From: CAZTTG01 sp964615935
Lineage (GTDB): Bacteria; Planctomycetota; UBA1135; GCA-002686595
Direction of reading: 5' to 3'
Length of the DNA stretch: 64,000 bases
Assembly: GCA_964615935.1 (NCBI GenBank)
Contig: CAZTTG010000020.1
Coordinates: 1-64,000 of the forward strand
Part shown: in pieces, positions 52,655 through 62,402 of the stretch
Layout of the letters: the number at the start of each line of letters is the position of its first letter
How positions within the stretch are numbered: the first letter of the stretch is position 1
The notes under the pieces: model-generated
The model's input: only the letters and a program-made list of their open reading frames with translations
What the model was told of the DNA's origin: nothing
The model's database searches: none
Position numbers and translations under genes: made by a program

Positions 52655-53035
52655 TCAGTTCCCCTTCGGATCCAGGTGACAGTCCCAGCAGTAGGGACTC
52701 ACGTCCACGTAGTCGTGACAGCGGTCGCAGAACTGCTCCCGGTCGGTGTGGCAGCCGAGGCAGGTGTTGGTGAGGCTCCGCTCGACGCGCTCCCCGCCCT
52801 CGTCGGTGTAGAAGCGCTCGCCGCTACGGACCACTGCGTCCCTCCATCCATTCAAAAGCTGCATGTGCGAGTCGCGCATGTACTGCGTGGACTCGATGCA
52901 GGTCTCGGCCCCCTCGGGGTAGGTCAGCTCCGGTGGCGCGGCGGACGAACCGCTGGCCACCGAGTACCAGATCGGGAAGGTCAGCAGGATCGCGAAGATC
53001 ACCAGCCCGGCGACGATCTTTCCTCCGTCGTACAT
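52655..53035 (-). CDS. dsrJ: DsrJ, triheme cytochrome c
   Basis: A 126-residue membrane-anchored cytochrome. One N-terminal helix (IVAGLVIFAILLTFPIWY) remains as anchor. Three heme c attachment motifs lie at 92-96 (CLGCH), 103-107 (CDRCH) and 116-120 (CWDCH), the standard number for DsrJ. An additional Cys46 (AETCIES) is at the place of the unusual distal Cys ligand described in Allochromatium DsrJ. The protein carries electrons on the periplasmic side of DsrMKJOP. Four bases separate it from dsrK. Confidence 0.95.
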   Translation of the reverse strand: MYDGGKIVAGLVIFAILLTFPIWYSVASGSSAAPPELTYPEGAETCIESTQYMRDSHMQLLNGWRDAVVRSGERFYTDEGGERVERSLTNTCLGCHTDREQFCDRCHDYVDVSPYCWDCHLDPKGN

Positions 53036-53039
53036 CGCT

Positions 53040-54668
<1,629 letters not shown>

Positions 54669-54671
54669 GGC

Positions 54672-55664
54672 CTAGTCCTTCTCCACCGGGATGCCGGCGG
54701 CCTTCATCTTGTCCCTGAACTCGTCCTCGTACTCGTCATAGGGGTGGGCGGGTACGACCGGGTTCCAGGGGTTGATGTGCCTGACCATTCGGTTGTTGTT
54801 CGCCAGGTTCCTGGTCGGGCTGAGGAAGACCCCGCCCATGTGCATCAGCTTGCTGAAGGGGAAGTAGGCGAGCAGCAGGGAGACGAGGAAGAGGTGGCCG
54901 TAGAAGAGCCAGTGGACCCCCTCGACCACTACCGGCTGGAAGCTGACCAGACCCACCGCCAGCTCCTTCACCGCAGTGATGTCCGCCCGCACGAAGTGCC
55001 TGAGGAGCAGGCCCGTGGCCGCGATGCCCAGCAGCAGGAAGAGCGGCAGGTAGTCGGCCGGCAGCGAGATGTAGCGCAGCTGGGGAGAGACCACCCGGCG
55101 CATGAAGATGTACGTCAAGGCCAGCAGCATGATCAGGCCGCTCAGGAGCACCACCGGCGCGCCGATCTGCAGGAAGCCGTCCAGGAAGGCCAGCCCGGTC
55201 ACGAAGCCGGGCACCGGGTCGGTGAAGAACCGCATGTGCCGGATGACGATGATCAGGAAGCACCAGTGGAAGGCCAGCGAGCCGATCCACAGCCAGATGT
55301 CCGAGCCGTGGATGACCTGTCCTCCGGGCCTGACCTCGGTCCGGGTGTGGCGCAGGAGGGAGCGGAAGGCCAGCACTTCGAGCGCCATCCTCCCAATCAC
55401 CCCCAGCCCGGTGTGGGGGTTGTCCAGGCGGCTGGACTTGATCCACGTCAGGGAGTGCTGCTGCCCGCAGCTGGTCGGGATGCGGAAGGGGACCGGTACC
55501 TTCGCCCACTGCAGCACGCGGTGGATGAAGCCGCCCACGAACAGGACGATGGCGACATATGGCACCAGGATCCCGAAGACGAAACCCAGGTGCAGCACGC
55601 CGGCTCCGAGCCAGGCCACGAAGAGCAGCACCAGGACCGCGATCAGGGGGAAGAGGATCTTCAT
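54672..55664 (-). CDS. dsrM: DsrM, diheme cytochrome b subunit
   Basis: A 330-residue NarI-like membrane protein with about six helices. Histidines in helices (SLAFHWCFLIIVIRHMRFF, LLLRHFVRADI, VHWLFYGHLFLVSLL) should bind the two b hemes, and the PFSKLMHMGGVFLSPTRN loop is characteristic of DsrM. It takes electrons from the quinone pool and passes them to DsrK. The ATG at 55664 overlaps the upstream gene stop as ATGA, and GAGAGG precedes it. A longer in-frame start (to 55817) lies within the upstream gene and was rejected. Confidence 0.95.
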   Translation of the reverse strand: MKILFPLIAVLVLLFVAWLGAGVLHLGFVFGILVPYVAIVLFVGGFIHRVLQWAKVPVPFRIPTSCGQQHSLTWIKSSRLDNPHTGLGVIGRMALEVLAFRSLLRHTRTEVRPGGQVIHGSDIWLWIGSLAFHWCFLIIVIRHMRFFTDPVPGFVTGLAFLDGFLQIGAPVVLLSGLIMLLALTYIFMRRVVSPQLRYISLPADYLPLFLLLGIAATGLLLRHFVRADITAVKELAVGLVSFQPVVVEGVHWLFYGHLFLVSLLLAYFPFSKLMHMGGVFLSPTRNLANNNRMVRHINPWNPVVPAHPYDEYEDEFRDKMKAAGIPVEKD

Positions 55665-56206
55665 CGGCCACAACCTCTCGGGTTTCGCTCGTGCGACGGC
55701 AGGTCGTCCCAGTCGACCCCCACCATCTTCAACAGAGTCGAGACCCTGGCCTTGGCCTCCCGGACTCGAATCCGGGAGATCCGCTGCAGGAATCCCGTAT
55801 GGCTGTCGAAGGCCCACATCGCCAGGCGGTCGATGCGGTCCTCGAACTCCAACAGCTCCTCCAGGACGGACCGATCCCGGAGCTCGGCGGCCAGCTCGGT
55901 GCGCAGCACGTCCTTGAGCTGAAAGGCGAAGGAGACGGCCCGCGAGGGGGCGACCTCCTGTATGCAGGTCATCTGGATGATGGGATCCAGGTGCGGGGAG
56001 ACCTCCTCGCGCGGCGCCGAACGCAACAGCGCGTCGAAGAGGTGCTCGATCTCGGTGGCTATGGTGTTCCCCGTCGGGTTCGCGAAGGGGTCCTTCTGCC
56101 CCTTCAAGAACCCGCTCGAGTCCTCGGGGTAGACCTCCAGAGCGCGGTCGATCCAGATCCTGATCAGATCGCTCCGCCTCTGGCGCAAGAGATCCAGAAG
56201 AGCCAC
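55661..56206 (-). CDS. RsbRD-N-like four-helix protein of the dsrMKJOP operon
   Basis: A 181-residue soluble, all-helical protein (LLRQRRSDLIRIWIDRALEV, TEIEHLFDALLRSAP, IIQMTCIQEVAPSRAVSFAF). It resembles the RsbRD N-terminal domain, a heme-less globin-like sensor fold found in stressosome proteins; genes of this type stand directly before dsrM in many sulfate reducers. The stop overlaps the dsrM start (ATGA), so it is made together with the membrane complex. A regulatory or sensor role is inferred; no ligand is known to me. The start is GTG at 56206 with a weak GGAAG site. Confidence 0.75.
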   Translation of the reverse strand: MALLDLLRQRRSDLIRIWIDRALEVYPEDSSGFLKGQKDPFANPTGNTIATEIEHLFDALLRSAPREEVSPHLDPIIQMTCIQEVAPSRAVSFAFQLKDVLRTELAAELRDRSVLEELLEFEDRIDRLAMWAFDSHTGFLQRISRIRVREAKARVSTLLKMVGVDWDDLPSHERNPRGCGR

Positions 56207-56245
56207 GGCTGCTGAGGCTTCCGTCGGGGTGTACGCGCGGGCATC

Positions 56246-56278
56246 CCCCGAGCGGGCGGCCTGCGCCCGCTCACGGGG
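56246..56278 (-). terminator. Hairpin downstream of dsrC
   Basis: GAGCGGGCG (56250-56258) pairs with CGCCCGCTC (56264-56272) around a 5-nt loop, and flanking CCCC/GGGG runs can lengthen the stem with a 2-nt bulge. On the minus strand it lies between dsrC and the RsbRD-N-like gene. No U-tract follows, so it is more likely a processing or stabilising hairpin, or a partial attenuator, than a full terminator. Confidence 0.5.
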
Positions 56279-56302
56279 AAGCTCCGCAGGGACTCCGTCG
56301 GA

Positions 56303-56620
56303 CTACACGCAACCGGTGGGCTTGGGAAGACCTGCGACCTTGCAGGCGCCCTTGGCCGGACCGGAGGGGAACAGCTCGTAGATCTGGTTGAGCTTGAAGC
56401 CGGTGGACTTGCACAGCCGCCGGATCATGGGGGCCACGCCATACTCGAGGTAGTACTCGCGCAGGTAGTTGACCACCTTCCAGTGGTCCTCGGTGAGCTC
56501 GTCGACACCCTCGGTCTTGCCGAGAGCCGCGGCCACATCTTCGTTCCAGCGATCGGGCTCCTGGATGAATCCGTCCTCGTCGATATCGAGCGTCGTATCG
56601 CCAACTTGAAACTCGGGCAT
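56303..56620 (-). CDS. dsrC: DsrC, sulfur-carrier protein
   Basis: A 105-residue DsrC with the full C-terminal swinging arm GACKVAGLPKPTGCV: Cys93 and the penultimate Cys104 are both present. During sulfite reduction by DsrAB the two cysteines carry the sulfur as a trisulfide that DsrMKJOP then reduces. Also conserved are the helix EDHWKVVNYLREYY and APMIRRLCKSTG. AAGGAG stands 8 nt before the ATG, the strongest such site in the locus, fitting an abundant protein. TusE-type relatives lack the first Cys, so this is a true DsrC. Confidence 0.97.
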   Translation of the reverse strand: MPEFQVGDTTLDIDEDGFIQEPDRWNEDVAAALGKTEGVDELTEDHWKVVNYLREYYLEYGVAPMIRRLCKSTGFKLNQIYELFPSGPAKGACKVAGLPKPTGCV

Positions 56621-56641
56621 CTCGCTACTCCTTGGTTTCTC

Positions 56642-57223
56642 CTAGCTGTTGCCGCTAGGCCCTTTTCCTATTTCCATGGTGAGGGGTCCCCCCCCACCTT
56701 CTTGTTCGAATGCCTTGGTGATGGCCTTGATCAGCGCGGGCTCGGGGGAGAAACCCAGCGACTCGGCGCGAACCAGGCTGTCCCGGGCCGCCACCACGTC
56801 CCCCAGCGCGTTCAGGCCGGCCGCGAGGTAGTAGTGTCCCGCCGCGTGCCGGGGCTCCAGCTCCACCACGCGCCGGAAGCAGGCGACCATCTCCTGGGCC
56901 TGCCCCAGGTAGAGGTGACCCAGCCCCTGGTTGAAGTGCCCCGGCACGCCCTCCGGCCTGCAGGCCACCGCGCGCCGGTTGGCCTCCACGCAGCCGGTGA
57001 AGTCCCAGTTCGAGAAGCGCACGCCGCCCAGGTTGACCCAGGCCTCGTCCAGGTCGGGGTCCAGCTCCACCGCGTGACTCAGCTCCGCCTCGGCTTCCTT
57101 GATGTGGCCGGCCCGGTGCAGAGCGGTGCCCAGCCTCATGTGAGCCCTGGCCGAGCCGGGATCCGACTCCACCGCCGCCCGCAGCGTCTCCAGCTGCTCC
57201 CTGCGACTCACTTCCGACGACAT
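56642..57223 (-). CDS. TPR-repeat protein inside the dsr locus
   Basis: A 193-residue soluble protein of about four tetratricopeptide repeats (ARAHMRLGTALHRAGHIKEA, DEAWVNLGGVRFSNWDFTGC, GHFNQGLGHLYLGQAQEMVA, HAAGHYYLAAGLNALGDVVA). Such scaffolds bind other proteins. Its start lies within the end of the preceding HEAT-like gene (16-base overlap), and its stop is 21 bp before dsrC, so it is tightly built into the operon. I do not know a named Dsr protein that matches it. A chaperone or assembly role for DsrAB or DsrC is a reasonable guess. Confidence 0.8.
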   Translation of the reverse strand: MSSEVSRREQLETLRAAVESDPGSARAHMRLGTALHRAGHIKEAEAELSHAVELDPDLDEAWVNLGGVRFSNWDFTGCVEANRRAVACRPEGVPGHFNQGLGHLYLGQAQEMVACFRRVVELEPRHAAGHYYLAAGLNALGDVVAARDSLVRAESLGFSPEPALIKAITKAFEQEGGGGPLTMEIGKGPSGNS

Positions 57224-57684
57224 GGCATGTCCCCTTTCCCGTCGATGCGCTTGTTCAGCTCCTCCTGCAGTCCCTTCCCGACCTTGCCCGGGCAGCGCTG
57301 GGTCACGATGCTCAGGGCGGCGGTGAGCCCCTCGGAGAGGCTCTCGTCGGCCGCCAGGCGGATGAGGTCCGGGACCATGGGGAGCAGGAGGTCGGGGTTC
57401 TCCTCGGCGATGGCCAGCACCACGTCGGGCGCGGTCACCGCGTGGGTTCCCGACTCGTCGTTCATCGCCCACACCAGCCGCCGCACCATCTCCTGGATCT
57501 TGTCCGGGTGGTGGCGACACGCGAGGGCGATGCCCCGGGCCGCCGTGTGGCGGATCTCCCCTTCGGGCTCGTAGGTGAGCGCCATCAGGTAGCGAAGGCA
57601 GCGGGGCTCGGCGGCCACCAGCTCCTCGACCTCGTCGAGCCGACCCCCGTGGATCGCGTCGCGAACTCGTTCGCGGGTGCTCAT
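57208..57684 (-). CDS. HEAT-like repeat protein inside the dsr locus
   Basis: A 158-residue all-helical protein: RDAIHGGRLDEVEELVAAEP, LRYLMALTYEPEGEIRHTAA and VRRLVWAMNDESG are paired helices of HEAT/ARM type. No catalytic motif or signal peptide. It starts in an ATGA overlap with the dsrN stop and its end overlaps the TPR gene start by 16 bases, so three genes are chained by coupling. Function is unknown; being fixed between the cofactor amidase and dsrC points to cofactor delivery or complex assembly, as inference only. Confidence 0.75.
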   Translation of the reverse strand: MSTRERVRDAIHGGRLDEVEELVAAEPRCLRYLMALTYEPEGEIRHTAARGIALACRHHPDKIQEMVRRLVWAMNDESGTHAVTAPDVVLAIAEENPDLLLPMVPDLIRLAADESLSEGLTAALSIVTQRCPGKVGKGLQEELNKRIDGKGDMPCRRK

Positions 57685-59063
57685 CGTCCACCCCCTGCGG
57701 CGGCTCCCACCAGTCCCCCGGCCCACTCGGGCGCGCCCAGGGCGTGGAGGTGGGTGTAGGTGGCGATGGCGCTGCCCACGCGCAGGCCGTCGCGGCCTCC
57801 GCCCACGCCGACTCCGCGAGAGAGCTCGAGGACGGTGGGCAGCCGGCTGCCGTCCTCCTCCCTCAGGCGGGAGTAGTGGAACTCGTGGCCGCACAGCTCG
57901 GTGCCCTCGGCCAGGAAGGGGTTGGCGCCGTCCACCCGGGCCTGCACGTAGCCGTGGCCCTGGGGGCGCTCGAGCTGCTCCACCACGACCGGCAGGGCGC
58001 CCACCATGGGGTGGGACTCGCCGTCGGCCAGCAGCGCGCGGGAGAGGTACATCAGCCCGCCGCACTCGGCCCACACCGGCAGGCCCCCCTCGATGCGGCG
58101 CCGCAGGGCCTCCCGCAGCTCGCCGTTGGCGGACAGCTCAGCGGCGTAGACCTCGGGGAAGCCGCCGCCGGCATAGAGAGCGTCGATGTCCGGGAGCTCG
58201 CGGTCGGCCAGGGGGGAGATGGACACCAGCTCGGCGCCCGCGGCCTCCAGCTCGCGGAGGTTCTCGGGGTAGTAGAAAGAGAAGGCGCGGTCCCGCAGCA
58301 CTCCGATCCGGGCGCGGGGGCCGGCCGGCCGCTCCCGCGGCGGGATTGTGGCCGGCGCCAGCTCGCCCGCCCGGCCAGCCAGGTCGAGGAGAGCGCCCAC
58401 GTCCACGTGGCGCTCCACCACCTCCGCCAGCTTCTCCAGCATCTCCAGCGTCCGGGGATGCTCGAGGGCGGTCACCAGCCCCAGGTGGCGGCTGGGCAGG
58501 TGGTGCTCCTTCAGTCGGGGGATGGCGCCCAGAACGGGTAGGCCGGCCTCGCGGGAGACGGCCTCGCGAATGACGGCCTCCTGGCGGGAGGTGCCCACGC
58601 GGTTGAGGATCACCCCGCCGAGGTGCAGCTCGGGGTCCATCGCCTGGCAGCCCATCACCATGGCCGCGACGGTGCGCGTCACCTTGGTGGCGTCGACGAC
58701 CAGCGCCACCGGCGCGCCGATCAGCCGGGCCAGGTGGGCGGTGGAGTGCGACCCGCGGGCATCGAGCCCGTCGAAGAGACCCCGGTTGCCCTCCACCACC
58801 GCCACGTCGGCGCTCCCGGCCGCCTCGGCCACCGAGGCCAGGATGCCGCCCTCGGGCATCATGAAGGTGTCCAGGTTGCGGCCGGGCATGCCGGCGGCGG
58901 CTCCCAGCCAGGCGGCGTCGATGAAGTCGGGTCCCTTCTTGAAGGGAGCCACGGTGGAGCCCCGCGTCCGCAGGGCGCCGATGACGCCCAGGGACACCAT
59001 GCTCTTGCCGACGTCGCCGGCCAGGCCGGCGATGACCAGTCGATTCAGCTCGGCGCTTGGCAC
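57681..59063 (-). CDS. dsrN: DsrN, CbiA-like sirohaem amidase
   Basis: A 460-residue glutamine-dependent amidotransferase of the cobyrinate a,c-diamide synthase family. The N-terminal half is a P-loop-like ATP domain (IAGLAGDVGKSMVSLGVIGA, KKGPDFIDAAWLGAAAG, VEGNRGLFDG). The C-terminal half is the class I glutaminase with Cys in PVWAECGGLMYL and later GHEFHYSRL. Next to dsr genes this protein is named DsrN and is thought to amidate sirohaem for DsrAB. No other cobalamin genes are close, supporting that reading. Start is GTG at 59063, 25 bp after dsrL. Confidence 0.92.
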   Translation of the reverse strand: MPSAELNRLVIAGLAGDVGKSMVSLGVIGALRTRGSTVAPFKKGPDFIDAAWLGAAAGMPGRNLDTFMMPEGGILASVAEAAGSADVAVVEGNRGLFDGLDARGSHSTAHLARLIGAPVALVVDATKVTRTVAAMVMGCQAMDPELHLGGVILNRVGTSRQEAVIREAVSREAGLPVLGAIPRLKEHHLPSRHLGLVTALEHPRTLEMLEKLAEVVERHVDVGALLDLAGRAGELAPATIPPRERPAGPRARIGVLRDRAFSFYYPENLRELEAAGAELVSISPLADRELPDIDALYAGGGFPEVYAAELSANGELREALRRRIEGGLPVWAECGGLMYLSRALLADGESHPMVGALPVVVEQLERPQGHGYVQARVDGANPFLAEGTELCGHEFHYSRLREEDGSRLPTVLELSRGVGVGGGRDGLRVGSAIATYTHLHALGAPEWAGGLVGAAAGGGR

Positions 59064-59088
59064 GGAACTCGGAGGGGGTTGGCCCGGG

Positions 59089-60780
59089 CTAGATCATGTC
59101 CAGGTAGCCGCAGGGGCACTCGTCGGCGCACTTCTTGCAGCCGTCGCAGGATCCCAGGTCGATGGTGTAGTAGCTGCCGGGGCCGGTCTCCTCGGGCTTG
59201 ACCTTCTTGAAGCAGCCGGGGGTGCAGTACATCCAGCACTTCTCGCAGCCGTAGCACAGCCCGCAGGAGAAGCAGCGGCCCACCTCCTGCTGGAACTGCT
59301 CTTCGGTGATGCGCAGGTTGATCTCCTCCAGCGGCCTGTCCACCCACTCCTCGACGGGTCGGCGAGCGAGCTCGGTCGGCTCCGCCGGCTCGTAGATCTC
59401 CAGCTTGACGCGCTTGCTGTCGAGATCGTGCAGGGGCACCTCCGAGGGGGGCTCCATCCCGCGGAGCTCGTAGTGGACGGCCTCGGCGGCCCGCGTGCCG
59501 TGGGCCATGGCCGTGACGGCGATGCCCAGGTCGATCACGTCTCCTCCGGCCCAGACGTCGTCCAGGTGGACCTTTCCGGTCTTCTTATCGGGCTCGAGCC
59601 AGCGGGTCTCGGGCTTGAGCGCGTCGAGGTCCTTCCAGTCCGCCTCCTGGGAGACCGCGGCGATGATGCTGGTGCAGGGGACCTCGTACTCGGAGCCCTC
59701 GATGGGCACCGGGCGGCGCCGTCCGGAGTCGTCCGGCTCCCCCAGCTCCATCTTCTGGGCGATCATGGCGACGAGCTTGTCGCCGTCGCGCTTCACGCCC
59801 ACCGGGGCCACCAGGTACTCGATGTCGATGTTCTCGAGGAGGGCGTCCTCGATCTCGCTCTCGATGGCCGGCATCTCCACGCGCGTGCGCCGGTAGAGGA
59901 TGGAGACCTCGGCGCCGGTGCGGCGCGCCTCGCGGGCCGCGTCGATGGCGGTGTCACCGCCCCCGATCACCACGACCTTGTCGCCGAGATCGGGTGCCTC
60001 GCTCAGGTTCACCTTGTGCAGGTAGTCCGTACCGGTCCAGAAGCCGGGCCCTTCCTCGCCGGAGACGCGGAGGTTCTTGCCCTTGTGGGCGCCGATGCCC
60101 AGGAAGAGCGCCGCGTGCTTCTCGCGCAGCTCCTCGACGGTGACGTCCTTGCCGACGGCGCAGTTGAGCTTCAGCTCGACGCCCATGTCGAGGATGCGCT
60201 GCACCTCGGCCTCCAGGACCTCGGCCGGCAGGCGGTAGAAGGGGATGCCCCAGTAGAGCATGCCGCCCACCTTGTCGGTCTTCTCGTAGACCGTGACCTT
60301 GTAGCCGCGCCGGGCCATCTGGTAGGCGAAGGTCAGGCCGGCCGGGCCGGCGCCGAGCACGCCCACCGACTCGGGCTTGGCCTCCTCGTCGATCGCCTTC
60401 AGCGGCAGCTTCTGCTCCAGGGCCCAGTCGCCCAGGAAGCGCTCGCAGGCGTTGATCGAGACCGCTCCGTCCTTGAGCTCGCGGTTGCAGCGCCCCTCGC
60501 AGGGGTGGGGGCAGACCCGGCCCATGACCGAGGGGAAGGGGTTGGTCTCGGCCAGGATGTAGAAGGCCTTGGAATAGGCCTGCTGCTCGTCGAGCCCCTC
60601 CTTCTCGCGCTGCGCGATGGCGGTGAGCCAGCCGCGGATGTCGTTCCCGCTCGGGCAGGTGCCCGCGCAGGGTGCCAGCTTGGTGACCTGCTGCGGGCGC
60701 AGGGCCGACGTCTGCGTCGCCGCCGCTCCCCGCCCGGTGGTCTTCAGGGGCTTCTTCTTGCCCTTCTTGAGGAGGCCCAT
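59089..60780 (-). CDS. dsrL: DsrL-like NAD(P)H:acceptor oxidoreductase with C-terminal ferredoxin
   Basis: A 563-residue iron-sulfur flavoprotein of the glutamate synthase small-subunit family. Cys38/Cys42 and Cys90/94/98 (CPHPCEGRC) bind N-terminal clusters, GAGPAG at 143-148 is the FAD site and GGGDTA at 273-278 the NAD(P)H site. From Cys503 a double [4Fe-4S] ferredoxin (CFSCGLCYGCEKC, then CDGCKKCADEC) ends the chain. DsrL links NAD(P)H to DsrAB. It is best known from sulfur oxidisers, with a second type in some sulfite reducers; this one is nearly 100 residues shorter than the Allochromatium protein. With DsrD beside it, the reductive type is favoured. Confidence 0.85.
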   Translation of the reverse strand: MGLLKKGKKKPLKTTGRGAAATQTSALRPQQVTKLAPCAGTCPSGNDIRGWLTAIAQREKEGLDEQQAYSKAFYILAETNPFPSVMGRVCPHPCEGRCNRELKDGAVSINACERFLGDWALEQKLPLKAIDEEAKPESVGVLGAGPAGLTFAYQMARRGYKVTVYEKTDKVGGMLYWGIPFYRLPAEVLEAEVQRILDMGVELKLNCAVGKDVTVEELREKHAALFLGIGAHKGKNLRVSGEEGPGFWTGTDYLHKVNLSEAPDLGDKVVVIGGGDTAIDAAREARRTGAEVSILYRRTRVEMPAIESEIEDALLENIDIEYLVAPVGVKRDGDKLVAMIAQKMELGEPDDSGRRRPVPIEGSEYEVPCTSIIAAVSQEADWKDLDALKPETRWLEPDKKTGKVHLDDVWAGGDVIDLGIAVTAMAHGTRAAEAVHYELRGMEPPSEVPLHDLDSKRVKLEIYEPAEPTELARRPVEEWVDRPLEEINLRITEEQFQQEVGRCFSCGLCYGCEKCWMYCTPGCFKKVKPEETGPGSYYTIDLGSCDGCKKCADECPCGYLDMI

Positions 60781-60944
60781 CTGCCTTCGTCTTTCTCTCG
60801 GACCCGCGGCTCAGTCGGTCTGTCGGTATCGGTTCTCAGGAAAACGACCGCCGCCGATCCTCCCTCTCGGCTGGCGGTCCGTGTCGGAGTCCACGCTCTG
60901 CGGCACGGCCGGGCGCGACTCCTCGGGGTGCTCGAGGTGCGCGT

Positions 60945-60979
60945 CAGCCCCCCGGCCGTGTCGGCTCGGCGGGGGGCTG
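60945..60979 (-). promoter_or_regulatory. Hairpin in the dsrD-dsrL spacer
   Basis: The 244-bp spacer 60781-61024 is the longest inside the dsr run and contains no gene I can support. CAGCCCCCC (60945-60953) pairs with GGGGGGCTG (60971-60979), a perfect 9-bp stem. No T-run follows on the minus strand. It may weaken transcription from dsrABD into dsrL or mark an mRNA processing site; a second promoter for dsrL could also lie here. Confidence 0.4.
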
Positions 60980-61024
60980 GCGCCTCGGGGTGCGTCTTCG
61001 GTCTCTTGGCGCACCTCCGTCTGC

Positions 61025-61264
61025 CTACTGATCGGGGGACAGGACGATGTAGCTGCCCCCGACGTAGGAGTAGGTGCACCGGCCACCGTCGATCAGCTGG
61101 CGGATGGCCTTCTTGCACATCTTCTTGTCACAGGCGTCTTCGCCGTACTTCTCCTTCATGGCCTTGGTGAGGTCCATGGCCTTGAGGTTCCTCTTGCCGT
61201 GGTACTCCTTGACCATGTCGAACATGGCCTCGGCCACGGCATCCACGCTCACTTCGTCGCTCAT
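61025..61264 (-). CDS. dsrD: DsrD, winged-helix protein, activator of DsrAB
   Basis: A 79-residue DsrD with the usual length and fold: helices AVAEAMFDMVKEYHGKR and LTKAMKEKYGEDACDKK, then the wing GGRCTYSYVGGSYIVL. DsrD is known to speed up sulfite reduction by DsrAB and is taken as a marker of the reductive pathway. It starts 9 bp after dsrB. The Lys-rich middle is preserved. No sign of decay. Confidence 0.95.
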   Translation of the reverse strand: MSDEVSVDAVAEAMFDMVKEYHGKRNLKAMDLTKAMKEKYGEDACDKKMCKKAIRQLIDGGRCTYSYVGGSYIVLSPDQ

Positions 61265-61273
61265 GGCTGATCC

Positions 61274-62359
61274 CTAGTTGTGACGGAGCTGCGCCGAGCG
61301 CTTGTAGCTCTCGCCTGCGTGGGTGAAGTCGTCGATGTGGTACTTGGTGAACTCGATGCCGGTCAGCTCGAAGAACTTCGGCCAGCCGACGCGCTCGATC
61401 CACTCGCCCATGCGCTCGAAGTTGCGTGCGTTGGCGGCGTAGACCTCGACGATGTTCTTCACCGCATCGACCACCTCGGGCCAGCGCGGGGGGGTGTTGG
61501 GCAGGTAGGGGATGGCCAGCTTGGAGAACATGGGCTCGTGCCGCGCGTTGCTCACCTTGCCGCCCACCCAGATGGAAACGCCGTCCATCTCGGGGTCGTT
61601 CAGGGTCATGGCCGGGCAGACCGTGTAGCAGTTCGCGCAGAACATGCACTGGTCCTCGATCACCTCGACCGATTCCTTGCCGTCGATGGTCTTGGGACGG
61701 ATGGCGCCGGTGGGGCAGGACGCGACCGTGGAGGGCACCTCGCACTGCGTCTTGATGAGATCGTGGTTGACCGCGGGCAGGCGACGGTGGACGCCCAGGA
61801 TGGAGATGTCCGAGCAGTGCACCGCGCCGCACATGTTGAGGCAGCAGGCGTAGGCGATGCGAAGCTTGGCCGGGAGCTTCATCTCCTCGTAGTACTCGAA
61901 GAGCTCGTCCATGACCGACTTCACCACCCCGGAGGCGTCCGAGGCGGCGGAGTGGCAGTGGATCCAGCCCTGGGTGTGGACCACGTTGGTGATGGAATTG
62001 CCCATTCCACCGACGGGATAGCCCTCTTTCTTGAGGCGCTCGATGAGCGGTTCGATCTTGCCCTCGTCGGTGACCAGGAACTCCACGTTGTTGCGGCTGG
62101 TCCAGCGCAGGTGTCCACCCGAGAACTCGTCGGCGATGTCGGCGAACAGCCGGATGGTGTTGATGCTGGCGATGCGGGCGGTGGCGGCCCTCACCGAGAA
62201 GAGCTTGTCACCCGTCGGTCCGACGTGCATCAGCACGCCGGGCTTGAGGATCTCGTGGTACTTCCACTTCCCGTAGTTCTGCTTGATGACGGGCGGCAGG
62301 AACTTCTCGAAGTGCGGCGGCCCGATGTCGGTAATTCTCTCGGTTCCGGTGGCAGGCAT
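61274..62359 (-). CDS. dsrB: DsrB, dissimilatory sulfite reductase beta subunit
   Basis: A 361-residue sulfite reductase beta subunit. Sirohaem/[4Fe-4S] ligands lie in ACCLNMCGAVHCSD (Cys172-182) and TQCEVPSTVASCPTGA (Cys206, Cys215); the inserted ferredoxin domain has CMFCANCYTVCP (238-248). Substrate-site basics such as HLRWTSRNNVEF are present. With DsrA it forms the alpha2-beta2 enzyme that reduces sulfite to DsrC-bound sulfur. GGAG is 8 nt before the ATG. It lies 43 bp after dsrA. Length and motifs are complete. Confidence 0.97.
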   Translation of the reverse strand: MPATGTERITDIGPPHFEKFLPPVIKQNYGKWKYHEILKPGVLMHVGPTGDKLFSVRAATARIASINTIRLFADIADEFSGGHLRWTSRNNVEFLVTDEGKIEPLIERLKKEGYPVGGMGNSITNVVHTQGWIHCHSAASDASGVVKSVMDELFEYYEEMKLPAKLRIAYACCLNMCGAVHCSDISILGVHRRLPAVNHDLIKTQCEVPSTVASCPTGAIRPKTIDGKESVEVIEDQCMFCANCYTVCPAMTLNDPEMDGVSIWVGGKVSNARHEPMFSKLAIPYLPNTPPRWPEVVDAVKNIVEVYAANARNFERMGEWIERVGWPKFFELTGIEFTKYHIDDFTHAGESYKRSAQLRHN

Positions 62360-62402
62360 TACTAGTTCTCCAGTATCTGGCGTGCTTCGTTGGGGCCCGA
62401 GG

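Noticed and set aside
55665..55817. N-terminal extension of DsrM
   Set aside because: It overlaps the end of the RsbRD-N-like gene, lacks family similarity, and the ATG at 55664 has a ribosome site and gives the normal length.
57681..59063. Cobalamin biosynthesis CbiA
   Set aside because: No other corrin genes nearby and it sits between dsrL and the dsrC region, so DsrN (sirohaem amidation) is the better name.
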